Shown here in pieces: positions 26,238 to 36,984 of a DNA stretch of 64,000 bases. The DNA is from Selenomonas sp. Its GTDB lineage: Bacteria; Bacillota; Negativicutes; Selenomonadales; Selenomonadaceae. The stretch lies in the NCBI GenBank assembly GCA_022482925.1, contig JAKVOG010000002.1, positions 1 through 64,000 of the forward strand. Direction: 5' to 3'. Position 1 is the stretch's first letter; each line of letters begins with the position of its first letter. The translations under genes and the position numbers were made by a program. The notes beneath the pieces are model-generated. The model searched no databases. It was given only the letters and a program-made list of their open reading frames with translations, and was not told the DNA's origin.

Positions 26238-27770
26238 TTGAGTCGAACAAGGAATGCTTGGCGCAATGTAATATGGGGTATGGTTAATCGTATAGTAAAG
26301 TTGCTTATACCATTTTTATTACGTACACTAATTATTTTTGAGATTGGAATTGAATATTTGGGCTTGGATGGCTTGTTTGTGTCTGTTTTACAAGTTCTCA
26401 ATATAGCAGAGTTGGGTTTTTCGTCAGCAATTGTTTTTAGTATGTATAAGCCTTTAGCGGATAAAGATACTAAAACCATTTGTGCGTTATTATTATTTTA
26501 CAAGAAATCTTATCATTTTATTGGATATATAGTTCTAGTGTTAGGACTAATTATAATACCTTTCTTGCCTAAATTAGTGGCTGGTTCGATACCGACTGAC
26601 ATAAATATATATATATTATATGCTATTTATTTAGGGAATGCGGTCTTAGGATATTTTTTTTATGCATACAATAATTCGTTGTTAATAGCTGATCAGAGAA
26701 ATGACGTGCTTAGTAATTTGGATAGTATGTTACAGATATTAAAATGTATTATACAAATATTTCTCGTTTTTTTTCTACACGATTATTATGCATATATAAT
26801 CGTGCTGCCAATATTTACTGTCATCAATAATTTGCTAGTTAAGTATATAACAAGCAAAAATTATCCAATGTATATTTGTGCAGGAGAACTTGCCAAAGAT
26901 TTATCTTTAGACATAAAGAAGAGAGTAGCTGGGCTTATGATTTACAGGTTTTGCAGTGTGAGTCGTAATGGTTTTGATAATATGTTTTTATCAGCGTATT
27001 TAGGATTATCTACGGTAGCTATTTATAATAACTACTATTTAGTTTTAACGGGACTTACAAGCGTGATGGGGGTGGTATCTCAGTCAATTAGTGCAAGTGT
27101 TGGCAATAGTATTGCAACTGAAAGTGTAGAAAAAAATTATGCTGATTTTGAATTGCTTAATTTTATTTACATGTTAATAGCAGGCGGGATGACAATTTTG
27201 TTATTTATACTATATCAACCTTTTATATTGTTGTGGTTGGGAAAGGCGTATGTTTTACCATTGTCCGTGGTAATTGTTTTGAGCATATACTTTTTTGTTC
27301 TTAAGATGGGAGACGTTAGAGGTATATATAATGATGCAGCTGGACTTTGGTGGGAGCAGAGATATCGGACGATAATTGAAGCTGTTGCTAATGTGGTGCT
27401 AAACTTTGTTTTAATAAATAAATTTGGAGTAATGGGAGTAGTATTAGCAAGCTTAATTTCATTGTTTGTAGTGGGGGTCATTGGGTCGGCTTATGTTACA
27501 TTTAAATGTTATTTCGGATATGATAAATTATGGGAGTATTTGTGGGCTCAAATGTCGTACTTGGGGAGCACAATAATATTGACAGGTTTAGGATATTTTA
27601 TAATTGAAATGATTTCCCCTAGCGTTTCATTTATAGGCATTGGAATTAGAATTTTTATTTGCTTCATTGTTTATATAATCGGTACATGGTTAGTGTGGCA
27701 TCATACGAATTTATATAGTCAATCACAAAAATTTATGAGAAAGTCATTTATGTTAATTAAGAATAGATAA
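26238..27770 (+). CDS. wzx: Wzx-type polysaccharide flippase
   Basis: A 510-residue protein with 12-14 predicted membrane helices of the MATE/MOP polysaccharide transporter family. The N-terminus RTRNAWRNVIWGMVNRIVKL and LGLDGLFVSVLQVLNIAELG matches family members that flip undecaprenyl-linked repeat units across the inner membrane. SSAIVFSMYKPLADKDTK is a further typical segment. TTG start at 26238 after GAGAGGG. AT-rich compared with manC and ugd, so it may belong to the transferred serotype cassette. Confidence 0.92.
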   Translation: MSRTRNAWRNVIWGMVNRIVKLLIPFLLRTLIIFEIGIEYLGLDGLFVSVLQVLNIAELGFSSAIVFSMYKPLADKDTKTICALLLFYKKSYHFIGYIVLVLGLIIIPFLPKLVAGSIPTDINIYILYAIYLGNAVLGYFFYAYNNSLLIADQRNDVLSNLDSMLQILKCIIQIFLVFFLHDYYAYIIVLPIFTVINNLLVKYITSKNYPMYICAGELAKDLSLDIKKRVAGLMIYRFCSVSRNGFDNMFLSAYLGLSTVAIYNNYYLVLTGLTSVMGVVSQSISASVGNSIATESVEKNYADFELLNFIYMLIAGGMTILLFILYQPFILLWLGKAYVLPLSVVIVLSIYFFVLKMGDVRGIYNDAAGLWWEQRYRTIIEAVANVVLNFVLINKFGVMGVVLASLISLFVVGVIGSAYVTFKCYFGYDKLWEYLWAQMSYLGSTIILTGLGYFIIEMISPSVSFIGIGIRIFICFIVYIIGTWLVWHHTNLYSQSQKFMRKSFMLIKNR

Positions 27771-27913
27771 ATTTATCGTGTGATGGTATACTTGTGCGTT
27801 TTTAGATTGATATGTCATCGTTTGCGCCGGATAAATTTTTTATAAAAATATGAAAATACTAGTATATTAAGATGATGGTTACAGGATAAGTGTTGATGTT
27901 GGAGGCTATTGAG

Positions 27914-29233
27914 ATGATTAATCCAGTAACAGAAAAGAAATATAGAATTGCAGTGGCAGGGACAGGCTATGTTGGGCTGTCTTTAGCTACATTGCTATCG
28001 CAGCATAACCAAGTGACAGCCGTAGATATTGTGCCAGAAAAGGTGAAGAAGCTAAATCGGCATGAGTCGCCTATTCAGGATGATTATATTGAAAGGTACT
28101 TGAGTGGCTATGATTTTGATGGCAACGTTGTATCTTTGAATCTGACGGCTACGCTCGATGGAACAGTAGCCTATGTAGGGGTTGATTTCGTAATTGTGGC
28201 AACACCAACGAATTATGATCCTAAGAAAAATTCTTTCAATACTACGGCTGTGGAGGCGGCGATAGATCTAGTGCTAGCTTCAAATGCCGACAGAAGCAGG
28301 TCGGATGCTCCCGTGATTGTCATTAAGTCGACGATACCAGTGGGGTATACGCGTCGCATCCGGGCTGAATATATGAAAAAGTATGGCGAACTTGGTCGGA
28401 ACATTATGTTTGCACCGGAGTTTTTGCGTGAGTCGAAAGCTCTTTATGATAACCTTTATCCATCTCGTATTATTGTAGGTCATGACTCGGACGATACTTT
28501 ACTAGCTGAGCGGGCAAGGGCGTTTGCTCAGTTACTTCAGGAGGGGGCAATGAAAAAGGACATTCCAACGCTTTTTATGGAGACAACCGAAGCGGAATCA
28601 GTGAAGCTTTTTGCCAATACCTATCTTGCTATGCGCGTAGCTTATTTTAACGAACTGGATACCTATGCGGAGAGTAAAGAGCTGGATACAAAAGCCATAA
28701 TTGAAGGTGTATGTTTAGATCCGCGGGTGGGAGATTTCTACAATAATCCAAGTATGGGATATGGCGGATATTGTTTGCCGAAGGATTCAAAGCAGACATT
28801 AGCATCTTTTGCAGATGTCCCGGAAAATCTGATGGAGGCTATTGTGGAGTCGAACCGTACGCGTAAAGATTTTATTGCAGACCAAGTGTTGAAGAAGGTG
28901 TCCTACTATGATGAGAATAGTTATTATGATAAGAAGCGCGAGAAGCGGGTCGTGGTGGGAATCTATCGTTTGACGATGAAGAGTAATAGCGACAATTTCC
29001 GTCAGTCTGCCATTCAAGGGATTATGAAACGAGTGAAGGGCAAAGGAGCATTGTGCATCATATATGAGCCAAACATTGAAAATGGCACAACATTTTTTGG
29101 TTCGCTGGTAGTCAATGATTTGCAACAGTTTTGTAAGGAGAGCGATGTAGTGGTAGCAAATCGCGTAGATGACGAGGTTATACAATTGGCTGGAGATAAA
29201 CTGTATACTAGAGATTTATACAGGAACAACTAA
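27914..29233 (+). CDS. ugd: UDP-glucose 6-dehydrogenase
   Basis: Oxidises UDP-glucose to UDP-glucuronate with two NAD. Seen: the Rossmann motif [41 protein letters not shown]-type [54 protein letters not shown], the catalytic cysteine in [14 protein letters not shown] and a C-terminal UDP-binding domain. Length 439 residues. ATG 27914 is chosen because GGAGG lies 8 nt upstream; GTG 27890 and ATG 27896 are in frame but without a good site. Confidence 0.95.
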   Translation: MINPVTEKKYRIAVAGTGYVGLSLATLLSQHNQVTAVDIVPEKVKKLNRHESPIQDDYIERYLSGYDFDGNVVSLNLTATLDGTVAYVGVDFVIVATPTNYDPKKNSFNTTAVEAAIDLVLASNADRSRSDAPVIVIKSTIPVGYTRRIRAEYMKKYGELGRNIMFAPEFLRESKALYDNLYPSRIIVGHDSDDTLLAERARAFAQLLQEGAMKKDIPTLFMETTEAESVKLFANTYLAMRVAYFNELDTYAESKELDTKAIIEGVCLDPRVGDFYNNPSMGYGGYCLPKDSKQTLASFADVPENLMEAIVESNRTRKDFIADQVLKKVSYYDENSYYDKKREKRVVVGIYRLTMKSNSDNFRQSAIQGIMKRVKGKGALCIIYEPNIENGTTFFGSLVVNDLQQFCKESDVVVANRVDDEVIQLAGDKLYTRDLYRNN

Positions 29234-29265
29234 ACGGACCTTGGTTGTAGTTTAGGGGAGAGATC

Positions 29266-31128
29266 ATGCAGAAGAATAAATGGCGAATCAAGGCTTGCCT
29301 GCTTGGACTGATGGACGTATTTTTATTGGTAATAGCATATGGTATCAGCTTGCTAGCACGGTTTGATTTTCAGTTATCACATATTGATGCGAAGTATATG
29401 GCGGGATTCGGTTATCTGCTGCCTGTGTTTATTGTGTTGACAGTAGCAGTGTTTTGGTATTTTCGGTTATATCATTCTATCTGGGAATTTGCTTCGGTTA
29501 GTGAACTTTATCGGCTGGGAAAGGCTTGGCTGATCTTACAATTTCTGGTGCTGATGGTGTACTTTGTATCGGATATGACGATGCCGCGGACGTTCTTGTT
29601 TTTGGGGACGTTTCTGGCGTTTGTATTTACAACGGCTCTTCGTTTCAGTTATCGCACACTTCGGATGTTGCTGATTATGAGGGAGAGTGGCGGTCGTGAC
29701 ACAGAGCGGGTGATGGTGATTGGTGCTGGTGCCGCTGGCAAGGTTATCATCCATGAATATATGACGAGTGCGAAATTGCAGACAAAAGTTTGTTGTGTGA
29801 TTGATGATGATCAGGGGAAGGTGGGACGCTATATTGATGGTGTTCCTATTATTGGCGGGCGAGGGAGTATCGTTCGGGCTGTAGGTGAGTATGATATCAG
29901 TAAGATTGTCGTAGCCCTTCCTGGAGCGCCAACACAGCAGCGGCGGGAAATCATTAATAGCTGTAGTGAGACGGACTGCAAGGTACAGACAGTGCCTGGT
30001 ATCTACCAACTAGTGGATGGTGAGGTCAGTGTATCGAAACTGCGGGATGTGCAGATTGAGGATTTGCTGGGCCGTGATCAGATCGATGTTAGTATGGAGG
30101 AAATCAAAGGTTTTCTTTTAGATAAGGTTATTCTGGTAACAGGCGGAGGTGGATCGATCGGTTCGGAGCTTTGCCGACAGATTGCTGATTGTCATCCCCG
30201 GCAGTTGATCATCTTTGATATCTATGAAAATAATGCCTATTCTATCCAACAGGAATTATTGCGTCATTATGGTGATAAAGGCTCTTTAGTTACATTGATT
30301 GGGTCGGTGCGTGATGAACGTCGGTTGGAAAGTGTTTTTGCGCAGTACAAGCCGGATTTGGTATTCCATGCTGCAGCTCATAAACATGTGCCGCTAATGG
30401 AGGAGTCACCGGATGAAGCAATCAAGAACAATGTGTTTGGTACGTATAATGTGGCCCGGATGGCTGCGAAGTATGGGACCGCCCGCTTTGTGCTGATCAG
30501 CACGGACAAGGCAGTGAATCCAACCAACATCATGGGGGCCAGCAAGCGGCTCTGCGAGATGGTCATCCAGATGATGGCGCGAAAGTCGGAGAAAACCGAA
30601 TTTGTAGCTACGCGATTTGGCAATGTGCTAGGGTCTAATGGATCGGTTATTCCTCTGTTCAAGAAGCAGATTCAGGAGGGAGGTCCAGTGACAATTACGG
30701 ATAAACGGATCATTCGCTATTTCATGACTATTCCGGAGGCGGTAAGTCTCGTCCTGCAGGCGGCCTGCTATGCACATGGTGGCGAGATTTTTATTCTGGA
30801 TATGGGTGAGCCAGTGAAAATCGATGATATGGCTCGTAAGCTGATTCGTTTGTCTGGTTATGTGCCTGATGTAGATATTCCGGTAGTCTATACTGGCCTG
30901 CGCCCCGGGGAAAAACTCTTCGAGGAAATGCTGATGGATGAGGAAGGACTACAGGAAACTCCGAATCATCTCATAAAAATTGGTCAGCCTATTGATTTTG
31001 ATGATGACGAATTTTTGACTACACTGCAGAAATTGGACGAAGCCTGTCACCAAGAAGTTTCTGATATCAAAGAAATTGTGGCATCAGTAGTGGAAACTTA
31101 CAAGCCGGATTTAGGGGAGAGACACTGA
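29266..31128 (+). CDS. Membrane UDP-GlcNAc 4,6-dehydratase-type (PglF/WbpM/CapD family)
   Basis: A 620-residue protein: four N-terminal membrane helices (residues about 10-110), a first Rossmann domain (MVIGAGAAGKVII) that is usually degenerate in function, and a second SDR domain from about residue 285 (VTGGGGSIGSELCRQI, FHAAAHKHVPLMEESP, LISTDKAVNPTNIMGASKRL, TRFGNVLGSNGSVIPLF). The S/T-D-K and MxxxK motif replaces the usual YxxxK, as in PglF and WbpM. The product UDP-4-keto-6-deoxy sugar feeds aminodeoxy sugars such as bacillosamine or QuiNAc/FucNAc; which one is not determined. Confidence 0.92.
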   Translation: MQKNKWRIKACLLGLMDVFLLVIAYGISLLARFDFQLSHIDAKYMAGFGYLLPVFIVLTVAVFWYFRLYHSIWEFASVSELYRLGKAWLILQFLVLMVYFVSDMTMPRTFLFLGTFLAFVFTTALRFSYRTLRMLLIMRESGGRDTERVMVIGAGAAGKVIIHEYMTSAKLQTKVCCVIDDDQGKVGRYIDGVPIIGGRGSIVRAVGEYDISKIVVALPGAPTQQRREIINSCSETDCKVQTVPGIYQLVDGEVSVSKLRDVQIEDLLGRDQIDVSMEEIKGFLLDKVILVTGGGGSIGSELCRQIADCHPRQLIIFDIYENNAYSIQQELLRHYGDKGSLVTLIGSVRDERRLESVFAQYKPDLVFHAAAHKHVPLMEESPDEAIKNNVFGTYNVARMAAKYGTARFVLISTDKAVNPTNIMGASKRLCEMVIQMMARKSEKTEFVATRFGNVLGSNGSVIPLFKKQIQEGGPVTITDKRIIRYFMTIPEAVSLVLQAACYAHGGEIFILDMGEPVKIDDMARKLIRLSGYVPDVDIPVVYTGLRPGEKLFEEMLMDEEGLQETPNHLIKIGQPIDFDDDEFLTTLQKLDEACHQEVSDIKEIVASVVETYKPDLGERH

Positions 31129-31182
31129 ACAATCGATGTTTAAAAATTTTCAGAATGTATAGAATGACGAGGAGCGAAATAA

Positions 31183-32535
31183 ATGGAAAATGAAGAAGTG
31201 ACAATCGATCTTGGCCGTGTTGCCATAATCATGTGGGTTAAGAAAAAATTAATAGCAGGCATTATTGTGTCTTGCACCGTGACTGCGATAATTGTTGCTT
31301 TTCTGTTGCCCAAACAGTATGAGTCGACAACATTGGTGCAGACTCGCAGCGCAGGTGAAAATGGCGGTGGTGCAGCTGCAATGTCAGCTGCAATGGGAGT
31401 AGATGTGGGGAGTTCATCGAAAAATTCACCGCTTAACTATATGGAATTGATGAAATCCCGGACTGTTCTACAGCCAATTATTGACAATATAGAATGGCCA
31501 GATGAAAAAAAGAAACCAGAGCCTAAAGATTTTGCGAAGGATGTGCTAAAAATTGAAAACACTAAACAGACAAATTTAATTATGGTTACGGCAAAAGGGA
31601 AGACACCGGAGGAAGCACGGCAGATATCACAAAGTGTTGTGGATAATTTTCTTCTTATGCAGACTGATAAGAATCAGCAGACACAGAGTTTATTGATCAA
31701 GTTTCTTAATGACCGTATTGCAGAAACAAAGAAAGATGCGGAAGACGCTAGCCAAAAGTTTGCGGATTATCAACGAGAGCATAAGATTTATAGTCCGGAG
31801 GAGCAGGCTAAGTCTGTTGTTAGTCAGCTGAACGCCTTTGATAATGCGATTGGAGATATGCAGGTTCAGTTACAAGCATCGCAGGCCAAAATGGATAGTG
31901 TCAACGCACAACTAGGTGGGATAAAATCGAATAGCATGAATTTTCAGATTAACGACAATGGCAATATTCAGACGTTGCGTAAGCAAATTGTAGATGCAGA
32001 GGTAGCTTTAGTTGATTTGCATCAGCATTATACAGACGAAAATCCTTCTGTAATCGATGCACAGACACATTTGGCAGAGTTGCGGCAGAAATTGGCTGAT
32101 GAAGTTAACACAGTCGTTGCTTCAGATGTAGCAACGGTGAATCCTGCCCAAATGAAGCTTATCCAGGACCGTGCACAGGCTGAGGCTGGGATTGCCGTAG
32201 CACAGGCCAGTGAGGCAGCGGTGAAGAGTCGTCGAGAGGCCAAGGAGAAGGAACTGGGCAGTTTTCCAGATGATATGTTGGAATATATGAACTTGCAGCG
32301 GGATGCGTCCATTAAGAATGAAATTTATGTAAATCTGGTCAAGCAGTGTGAGCAGGATAAGATCCAGGAAGCGATGGAGTCTATGGACATCCAAGTTATT
32401 GATCCGGCAAATTTGCCGGATGAGGATCGGCCGTCTTTTCCCAAGAAGAAAATATTTGCGGCAGTAGGTATGTTAATCGGATTCTTTGTATCTTTCGGAT
32501 ATGCGTTCATGATCTACCGGAAAGAAATGGAATAA
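31183..32535 (+). CDS. wzz: Wzz-type chain-length determinant / polysaccharide co-polymerase
   Basis: A 450-residue protein with two membrane helices (about residues 20-40 and 425-445) flanking a periplasmic domain that contains long coiled-coil segments (roughly residues 180-370). Seen: VTIDLGRVAIIMWVKKKLIAG, LLPKQYESTTLVQTRS, NPLNYMELMKSRTVL-type, and the proline-rich IDPANLPDEDRPSFPKKKIFA just before the second helix, a Wzz hallmark. It sets chain length with Wzy. No tyrosine kinase domain is attached, and no separate kinase or phosphatase gene is in the window. Confidence 0.92.
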   Translation: MENEEVTIDLGRVAIIMWVKKKLIAGIIVSCTVTAIIVAFLLPKQYESTTLVQTRSAGENGGGAAAMSAAMGVDVGSSSKNSPLNYMELMKSRTVLQPIIDNIEWPDEKKKPEPKDFAKDVLKIENTKQTNLIMVTAKGKTPEEARQISQSVVDNFLLMQTDKNQQTQSLLIKFLNDRIAETKKDAEDASQKFADYQREHKIYSPEEQAKSVVSQLNAFDNAIGDMQVQLQASQAKMDSVNAQLGGIKSNSMNFQINDNGNIQTLRKQIVDAEVALVDLHQHYTDENPSVIDAQTHLAELRQKLADEVNTVVASDVATVNPAQMKLIQDRAQAEAGIAVAQASEAAVKSRREAKEKELGSFPDDMLEYMNLQRDASIKNEIYVNLVKQCEQDKIQEAMESMDIQVIDPANLPDEDRPSFPKKKIFAAVGMLIGFFVSFGYAFMIYRKEME

Positions 32536-32563
32536 GCTGGAGCTACAGGAGAAGTGCTGCGCT

Positions 32564-32893
32564 ATGAAGTTAGTGAATTTACGATATTTGAGAACAAAAT
32601 ATGGATATTCACAGACGGAGATAGCAAGTCGGCTGGGGATTACACGGGCGGCTTATACGAACTATGAGAGTGGGTCGCGTCAGCCGGGATTGAGGGTGCT
32701 GTCTCAGCTGGCAGATCTTTATTCGGTTTCTTTGGATGAGCTGGTGGGGCGTATACCTGCAGCGGATCATGAGGTATTGATGCCGATTGAGCATGAGGTC
32801 ATCGAGCATTATCGACAGCTTACGCCAGCAGGGCGGCTGCGTGTGATGAATCAGATGAACTTTGAGTTGGCTTTAAATAGGAAAGAAGTGTGA
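32564..32893 (+). CDS. XRE-family helix-turn-helix regulator
   Basis: A 109-residue protein with an N-terminal HTH_3 domain (YLRTKYGYSQTEIASRLGIT, AAYTNYESGSRQPGL, LADLYSVSLDELVG), then an alpha-helical tail. This architecture is like SinR or Xre. It follows wzz after 28 bp in the same direction, so it may be read as part of the polysaccharide operon and feed back on it. Targets are unknown. Confidence 0.88.
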   Translation: MKLVNLRYLRTKYGYSQTEIASRLGITRAAYTNYESGSRQPGLRVLSQLADLYSVSLDELVGRIPAADHEVLMPIEHEVIEHYRQLTPAGRLRVMNQMNFELALNRKEV

Positions 32894-32897
32894 TTGC

Positions 32898-33089
32898 ATG
32901 TTTGTTGTGAAGAATACTCCGGAAATGATAAGCAAGACGTTCCGCCTGTCAGCAGACCTGGTGGATAAGCTGGATGAGGTTGCAAGGTCACAGGGGATTT
33001 CGATGAATAATCTGGTGCAGCAGTGCTGTGAGTATGCATTGAGCGATTTGCCGTCCGGGATGAATCAGCAACGGAAAAAAGAATCATGA
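32898..33089 (+). CDS. Small ribbon-helix-helix protein
   Basis: A 63-residue protein with an Arc/MetJ-type ribbon-helix-helix signature (KTFRLSADLVDKLDEVARSQ, SMNNLVQQCCEYALSDL). Such proteins dimerise and bind operators or act as antitoxins; no toxin gene is adjacent. It starts 5 bp after the XRE gene, so the two regulators are probably translated together. It is the last gene before the terminator at 33097. Confidence 0.78.
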   Translation: MFVVKNTPEMISKTFRLSADLVDKLDEVARSQGISMNNLVQQCCEYALSDLPSGMNQQRKKES

Positions 33090-33096
33090 AGAAAAT

Positions 33097-33139
33097 AAGC
33101 AGGCCTCGTATCGATATCCGGTACGAGGCCTGCTTTTTT
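33097..33139 (+). terminator. Terminator closing the polysaccharide operon
   Basis: Perfect 14-bp stem AAGCAGGCCTCGTA (33097-33110) and TACGAGGCCTGCTT (33122-33135) with an 11-nt loop and T run. It marks the right end of the locus. Confidence 0.9.
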
Positions 33140-33155
33140 GCGAACGTGAATGCAG

Positions 33156-33977
33156 TTAAAGAAGGTTGTGTTCCTTGGCGATTTCCAGGATGCGTGCTTC
33201 GGGGAGGTCGGTGAATTTTTTGATTACGTCAATGGGCAGTTGATCCGTGAGCATTTTTAAAGCAATTTTTTCTGCGCGGCGTACTTCACCCTCTTCACGA
33301 CCTTCTGCGCGGCCTTCTTCACGTTCTTCGTTGAGTTTCATTTCAAAGGTCATATAGTTCAGCCTCTCTTCCTCGTTTTGTTTCAGTTGTTGGATTGTGG
33401 TGGCAATCTCCTGGACGAATTTGTCGTTGCTGGGCGTGCCGTTCATATAGGACAGGAAATTCGCTACGTCAGGGGAGACATCGTCCATGGTGCCTTTTGA
33501 GCTCAGGAACATCTTGGTGGCTCCGTCGTTCAGGTCGAGTGCGGGATCCTGCAGGCAGCGGTTCCGATAGGTGTAGATATGCCGCAGGCCGTCGAACAGG
33601 GGGAACGGGCACAGGAAGATGATGAAGGATTGATTCAACTGCTTGTAGGAAGCGCCTTCCTGCAGCAGGTCGAGATCGATCATTGCCTGATAGTAGCGGG
33701 TACGTTTAGCCAGGCTGTCGTCGTATGGTTTGCGTACCTGCATTTCGATGTCATAGACGGTGTTCTGGTCATCTTCGACGTAGACGTCGAGACGGACGCC
33801 CTTGCTGTCGTATTGATGCTTGATGGTCTTTTCTTCTTCGATGTAGCGGAGGTCCCGGATCTTGATCTGCAGGATCTTTTCAATCATGCTTTTGCAGATA
33901 TGCTTGTGTTTCATGACGAGCTTGAATAAATAATCATCAGTGATGTCCAGCTCATCCCAGGTCTTACGTGCAGCCAT
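33156..33977 (-). CDS. Rpn-family PD-(D/E)XK nuclease / putative transposase
   Basis: A 273-residue protein of the Rpn/PDDEXK_2 family, which promotes recombination and is often called a transposase without terminal repeats. Seen: TDDYLFKLVMKHKHICK near residue 12, a D-x(n)-E-x-Q active site in LDVYVEDDQ and VYDIEMQVR, ITRTRYYQAMID-type segment AKRTRYYQAMIDLDLL, and a C-terminal charged repeat (EEGRAEGREEGE) followed by helices typical of the family. The ATG at 33977 follows AGGAGG. It sits alone, opposite in direction to its neighbours, at the junction of the polysaccharide locus and the tgt cluster. Confidence 0.85.
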   Translation of the reverse strand: MAARKTWDELDITDDYLFKLVMKHKHICKSMIEKILQIKIRDLRYIEEEKTIKHQYDSKGVRLDVYVEDDQNTVYDIEMQVRKPYDDSLAKRTRYYQAMIDLDLLQEGASYKQLNQSFIIFLCPFPLFDGLRHIYTYRNRCLQDPALDLNDGATKMFLSSKGTMDDVSPDVANFLSYMNGTPSNDKFVQEIATTIQQLKQNEEERLNYMTFEMKLNEEREEGRAEGREEGEVRRAEKIALKMLTDQLPIDVIKKFTDLPEARILEIAKEHNLL

Positions 33978-34163
33978 TGTTTTTCCTCCTTTATTATACC
34001 ATGAAATATAGGGATAGATAATGAGAAAATATGTTCTACTTAGTTTATTATATAACATATGTTCTATAAAGCAAATAGGGAAGGCATGTATACATCTTGT
34101 TTGACACAGATAGGGCGGTTGTGCCTGCTTTGCGCTTTTATTTCGGCGGCATTTATGATATGA

Positions 34164-35354
<1,191 letters not shown>

Positions 35355-35380
35355 TACCAACAATATAAGGAGTGGATCTT

Positions 35381-35668
35381 ATGAGTCCGGAAACTATGGC
35401 TGCCCTGGGAACCTGGGGCCCAATCATCATCATGGTACTGATTTTCTATTTTCTGTTGTATCGTCCACAGAAATCGGCCCAGAAACGCCGTCGCAGCATG
35501 CTCGATACCTTGCAGAAGGAGAATCGGGTCATGACGATCGGTGGTATCTATGGCACAATTGTCGATATCGACGAGAAGACCGTAAAGCTCAAGATTGCCG
35601 AGCATACGGTCATTGAGGTGGCTCGTTCATCGATCAATGCCAATATCTCCCAGGATAAGCAGGCCTGA
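35381..35668 (+). CDS. yajC: Preprotein translocase subunit YajC
   Basis: A 95-residue protein with one N-terminal membrane helix (GPIIIMVLIFYFLLYRPQKS) and a small cytoplasmic domain (MTIGGIYGTIVDIDEKTVKL). YajC associates with SecDF, whose genes lie 1.8 kb downstream, and with tgt upstream as in many bacteria. ATG 35381 lies 9 nt after AAGGAG; the GTG nine bases upstream is too close to the site. Confidence 0.93.
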   Translation: MSPETMAALGTWGPIIIMVLIFYFLLYRPQKSAQKRRRSMLDTLQKENRVMTIGGIYGTIVDIDEKTVKLKIAEHTVIEVARSSINANISQDKQA

Positions 35669-36261
35669 TGATGCAGGATTCTGCAGTAGGTGCCGCAAAA
35701 CAGGCTCTGCGGCGGAAAACGACAGCTGCGCGCAAGGCATTGACCGCCGGGTACCGGCAGTCAGCTAGTGCGAAGATGTTGACAATGCTTTATGCGCAGC
35801 CAGCATTTGAGACCGCACAGACTATTTTCCTGTACGCATCGATGGCGGATGAAGTCCAGCTTGATGCGCTTATGGAGCGTTGCCTGGCACTGGGCAAGAT
35901 GGTCTGTCTGCCGCTGATTACTGGTCCTGGTACGATGGAGGCGGCCGTGCTGCCTTCCATGGCTGCACTGGTTACTGGCAAGTTCGGGATACGGACCATC
36001 GATCCGGCCTGCCGTCAGGTACTGGATGCCCGGACAATCGATCTGATCATTGTGCCGGGGGCAGCTTTTGATGCAGCCGGACGGCGTCTTGGTCTGGGGG
36101 CTGGTTACTATGACCGGTTCATGGCCGAGCGGGCACCGCAGGCATCGCGTATTGCGCTGACTTTTGACTGTCAAATGGTGGATGAGGTGCCAGTGGAACC
36201 TCATGATCAGATGGTCAATCTGGTGATTACAGAGACTAAGCTCCTTAAAGTGAGTGATTGA
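35668..36261 (+). CDS. 5-formyltetrahydrofolate cyclo-ligase family protein
   Basis: A 197-residue protein of the MTHFS family, which converts 5-formyl-THF to 5,10-methenyl-THF using ATP. Seen: RRKTTAARKALTAGYRQS near the start, IFLYASMADEV, GKMVCLPLITG, LIIVPGAAFD and the ATP-binding RLGLGAGYYDRFMA near residue 150. It begins at the yajC stop (ATGATG overlap) and its stop overlaps the next start region, so it is in one operon with its neighbours. Confidence 0.92.
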   Translation: MMQDSAVGAAKQALRRKTTAARKALTAGYRQSASAKMLTMLYAQPAFETAQTIFLYASMADEVQLDALMERCLALGKMVCLPLITGPGTMEAAVLPSMAALVTGKFGIRTIDPACRQVLDARTIDLIIVPGAAFDAAGRRLGLGAGYYDRFMAERAPQASRIALTFDCQMVDEVPVEPHDQMVNLVITETKLLKVSD

Positions 36262-36263
36262 AT

Positions 36264-36974
36264 ATGGAGATAAAGATTGGTTTAGCAAAGACCTCAAAGT
36301 ATGCGATGGAGGTCTGTGGGGATACCTGTGATATCGTCGAGCGTCCGCATGGTGGAATATCGGCGGTTATCGCTGATGGCCAGGGCAATGGTCTGGCGGC
36401 TCATCATACCAGCAGCTGGGTTGTCAACAAGGCGGTCCAGCTCATATCGGATGGGGCCCGCGATGGAGCTGTGGCCCGGGCAGTACACGATTACCTTTAT
36501 GCGATGAAGGATAAGAAAGTATCCTGTACGCTGACGGTCGTGAGTGCCGATCTGGATACCGAGACCATGGTCATCAGCCGCAACTCGAACTGCCCGGTCA
36601 TTGTCCGGACGGAGGAATACGAGACGGTCTATGATGAGAATGTGGAGCCGATCGGTGTCAACCGGCACATGAAGCCGCTGATGTATGAGATCCCGCTGAC
36701 AGCGGGGATGCTGATCGTATCCTATACGGATGGCATTGCTCATGCGGGCAAGAAACGCACGGGGCATCCGGCCGAGTTCGAGAAGATCATGGCAATCATC
36801 CGGGCCAATGAGGCAGAAGATGTTTCGTTCATTGCCAAGAGTATCATGGACTATGCGTTGACGCTTGATGCGGACAAGGCATCGGATGATATGACTGTTC
36901 TGGTTATGGGCATCACAGAGGGCTCAGCTGCCTCACCTAAAATCGAGCAGCTGGAAGTTACATATCCGTATTGA
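36264..36974 (+). CDS. SpoIIE/PP2C-type protein serine phosphatase-like
   Basis: A 236-residue single-domain PPM phosphatase of the SpoIIE group. Seen: the metal motif AVIADGQGNG near residue 35, the central CTLTVVSADLDTETM, SRNSNCPVIV, IVSYTDGIAHAG and the late DKASDDMTVLVMG with the DD metal pair. Regulatory partners of this group are usually anti-sigma factor antagonists, none of which is adjacent. The nearby small P-loop protein may be functionally linked. ATG 36264 is preferred over TTG 36258. Confidence 0.82.
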   Translation: MEIKIGLAKTSKYAMEVCGDTCDIVERPHGGISAVIADGQGNGLAAHHTSSWVVNKAVQLISDGARDGAVARAVHDYLYAMKDKKVSCTLTVVSADLDTETMVISRNSNCPVIVRTEEYETVYDENVEPIGVNRHMKPLMYEIPLTAGMLIVSYTDGIAHAGKKRTGHPAEFEKIMAIIRANEAEDVSFIAKSIMDYALTLDADKASDDMTVLVMGITEGSAASPKIEQLEVTYPY

Positions 36975-36984
36975 CGGAGTCAGA

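Noticed and set aside
33975-34000. TATAAT upstream of the Rpn nuclease as its promoter
   Set aside because: It would start transcription at the ribosome-binding site itself, only about 9 bases before the ATG, so it is probably fortuitous.
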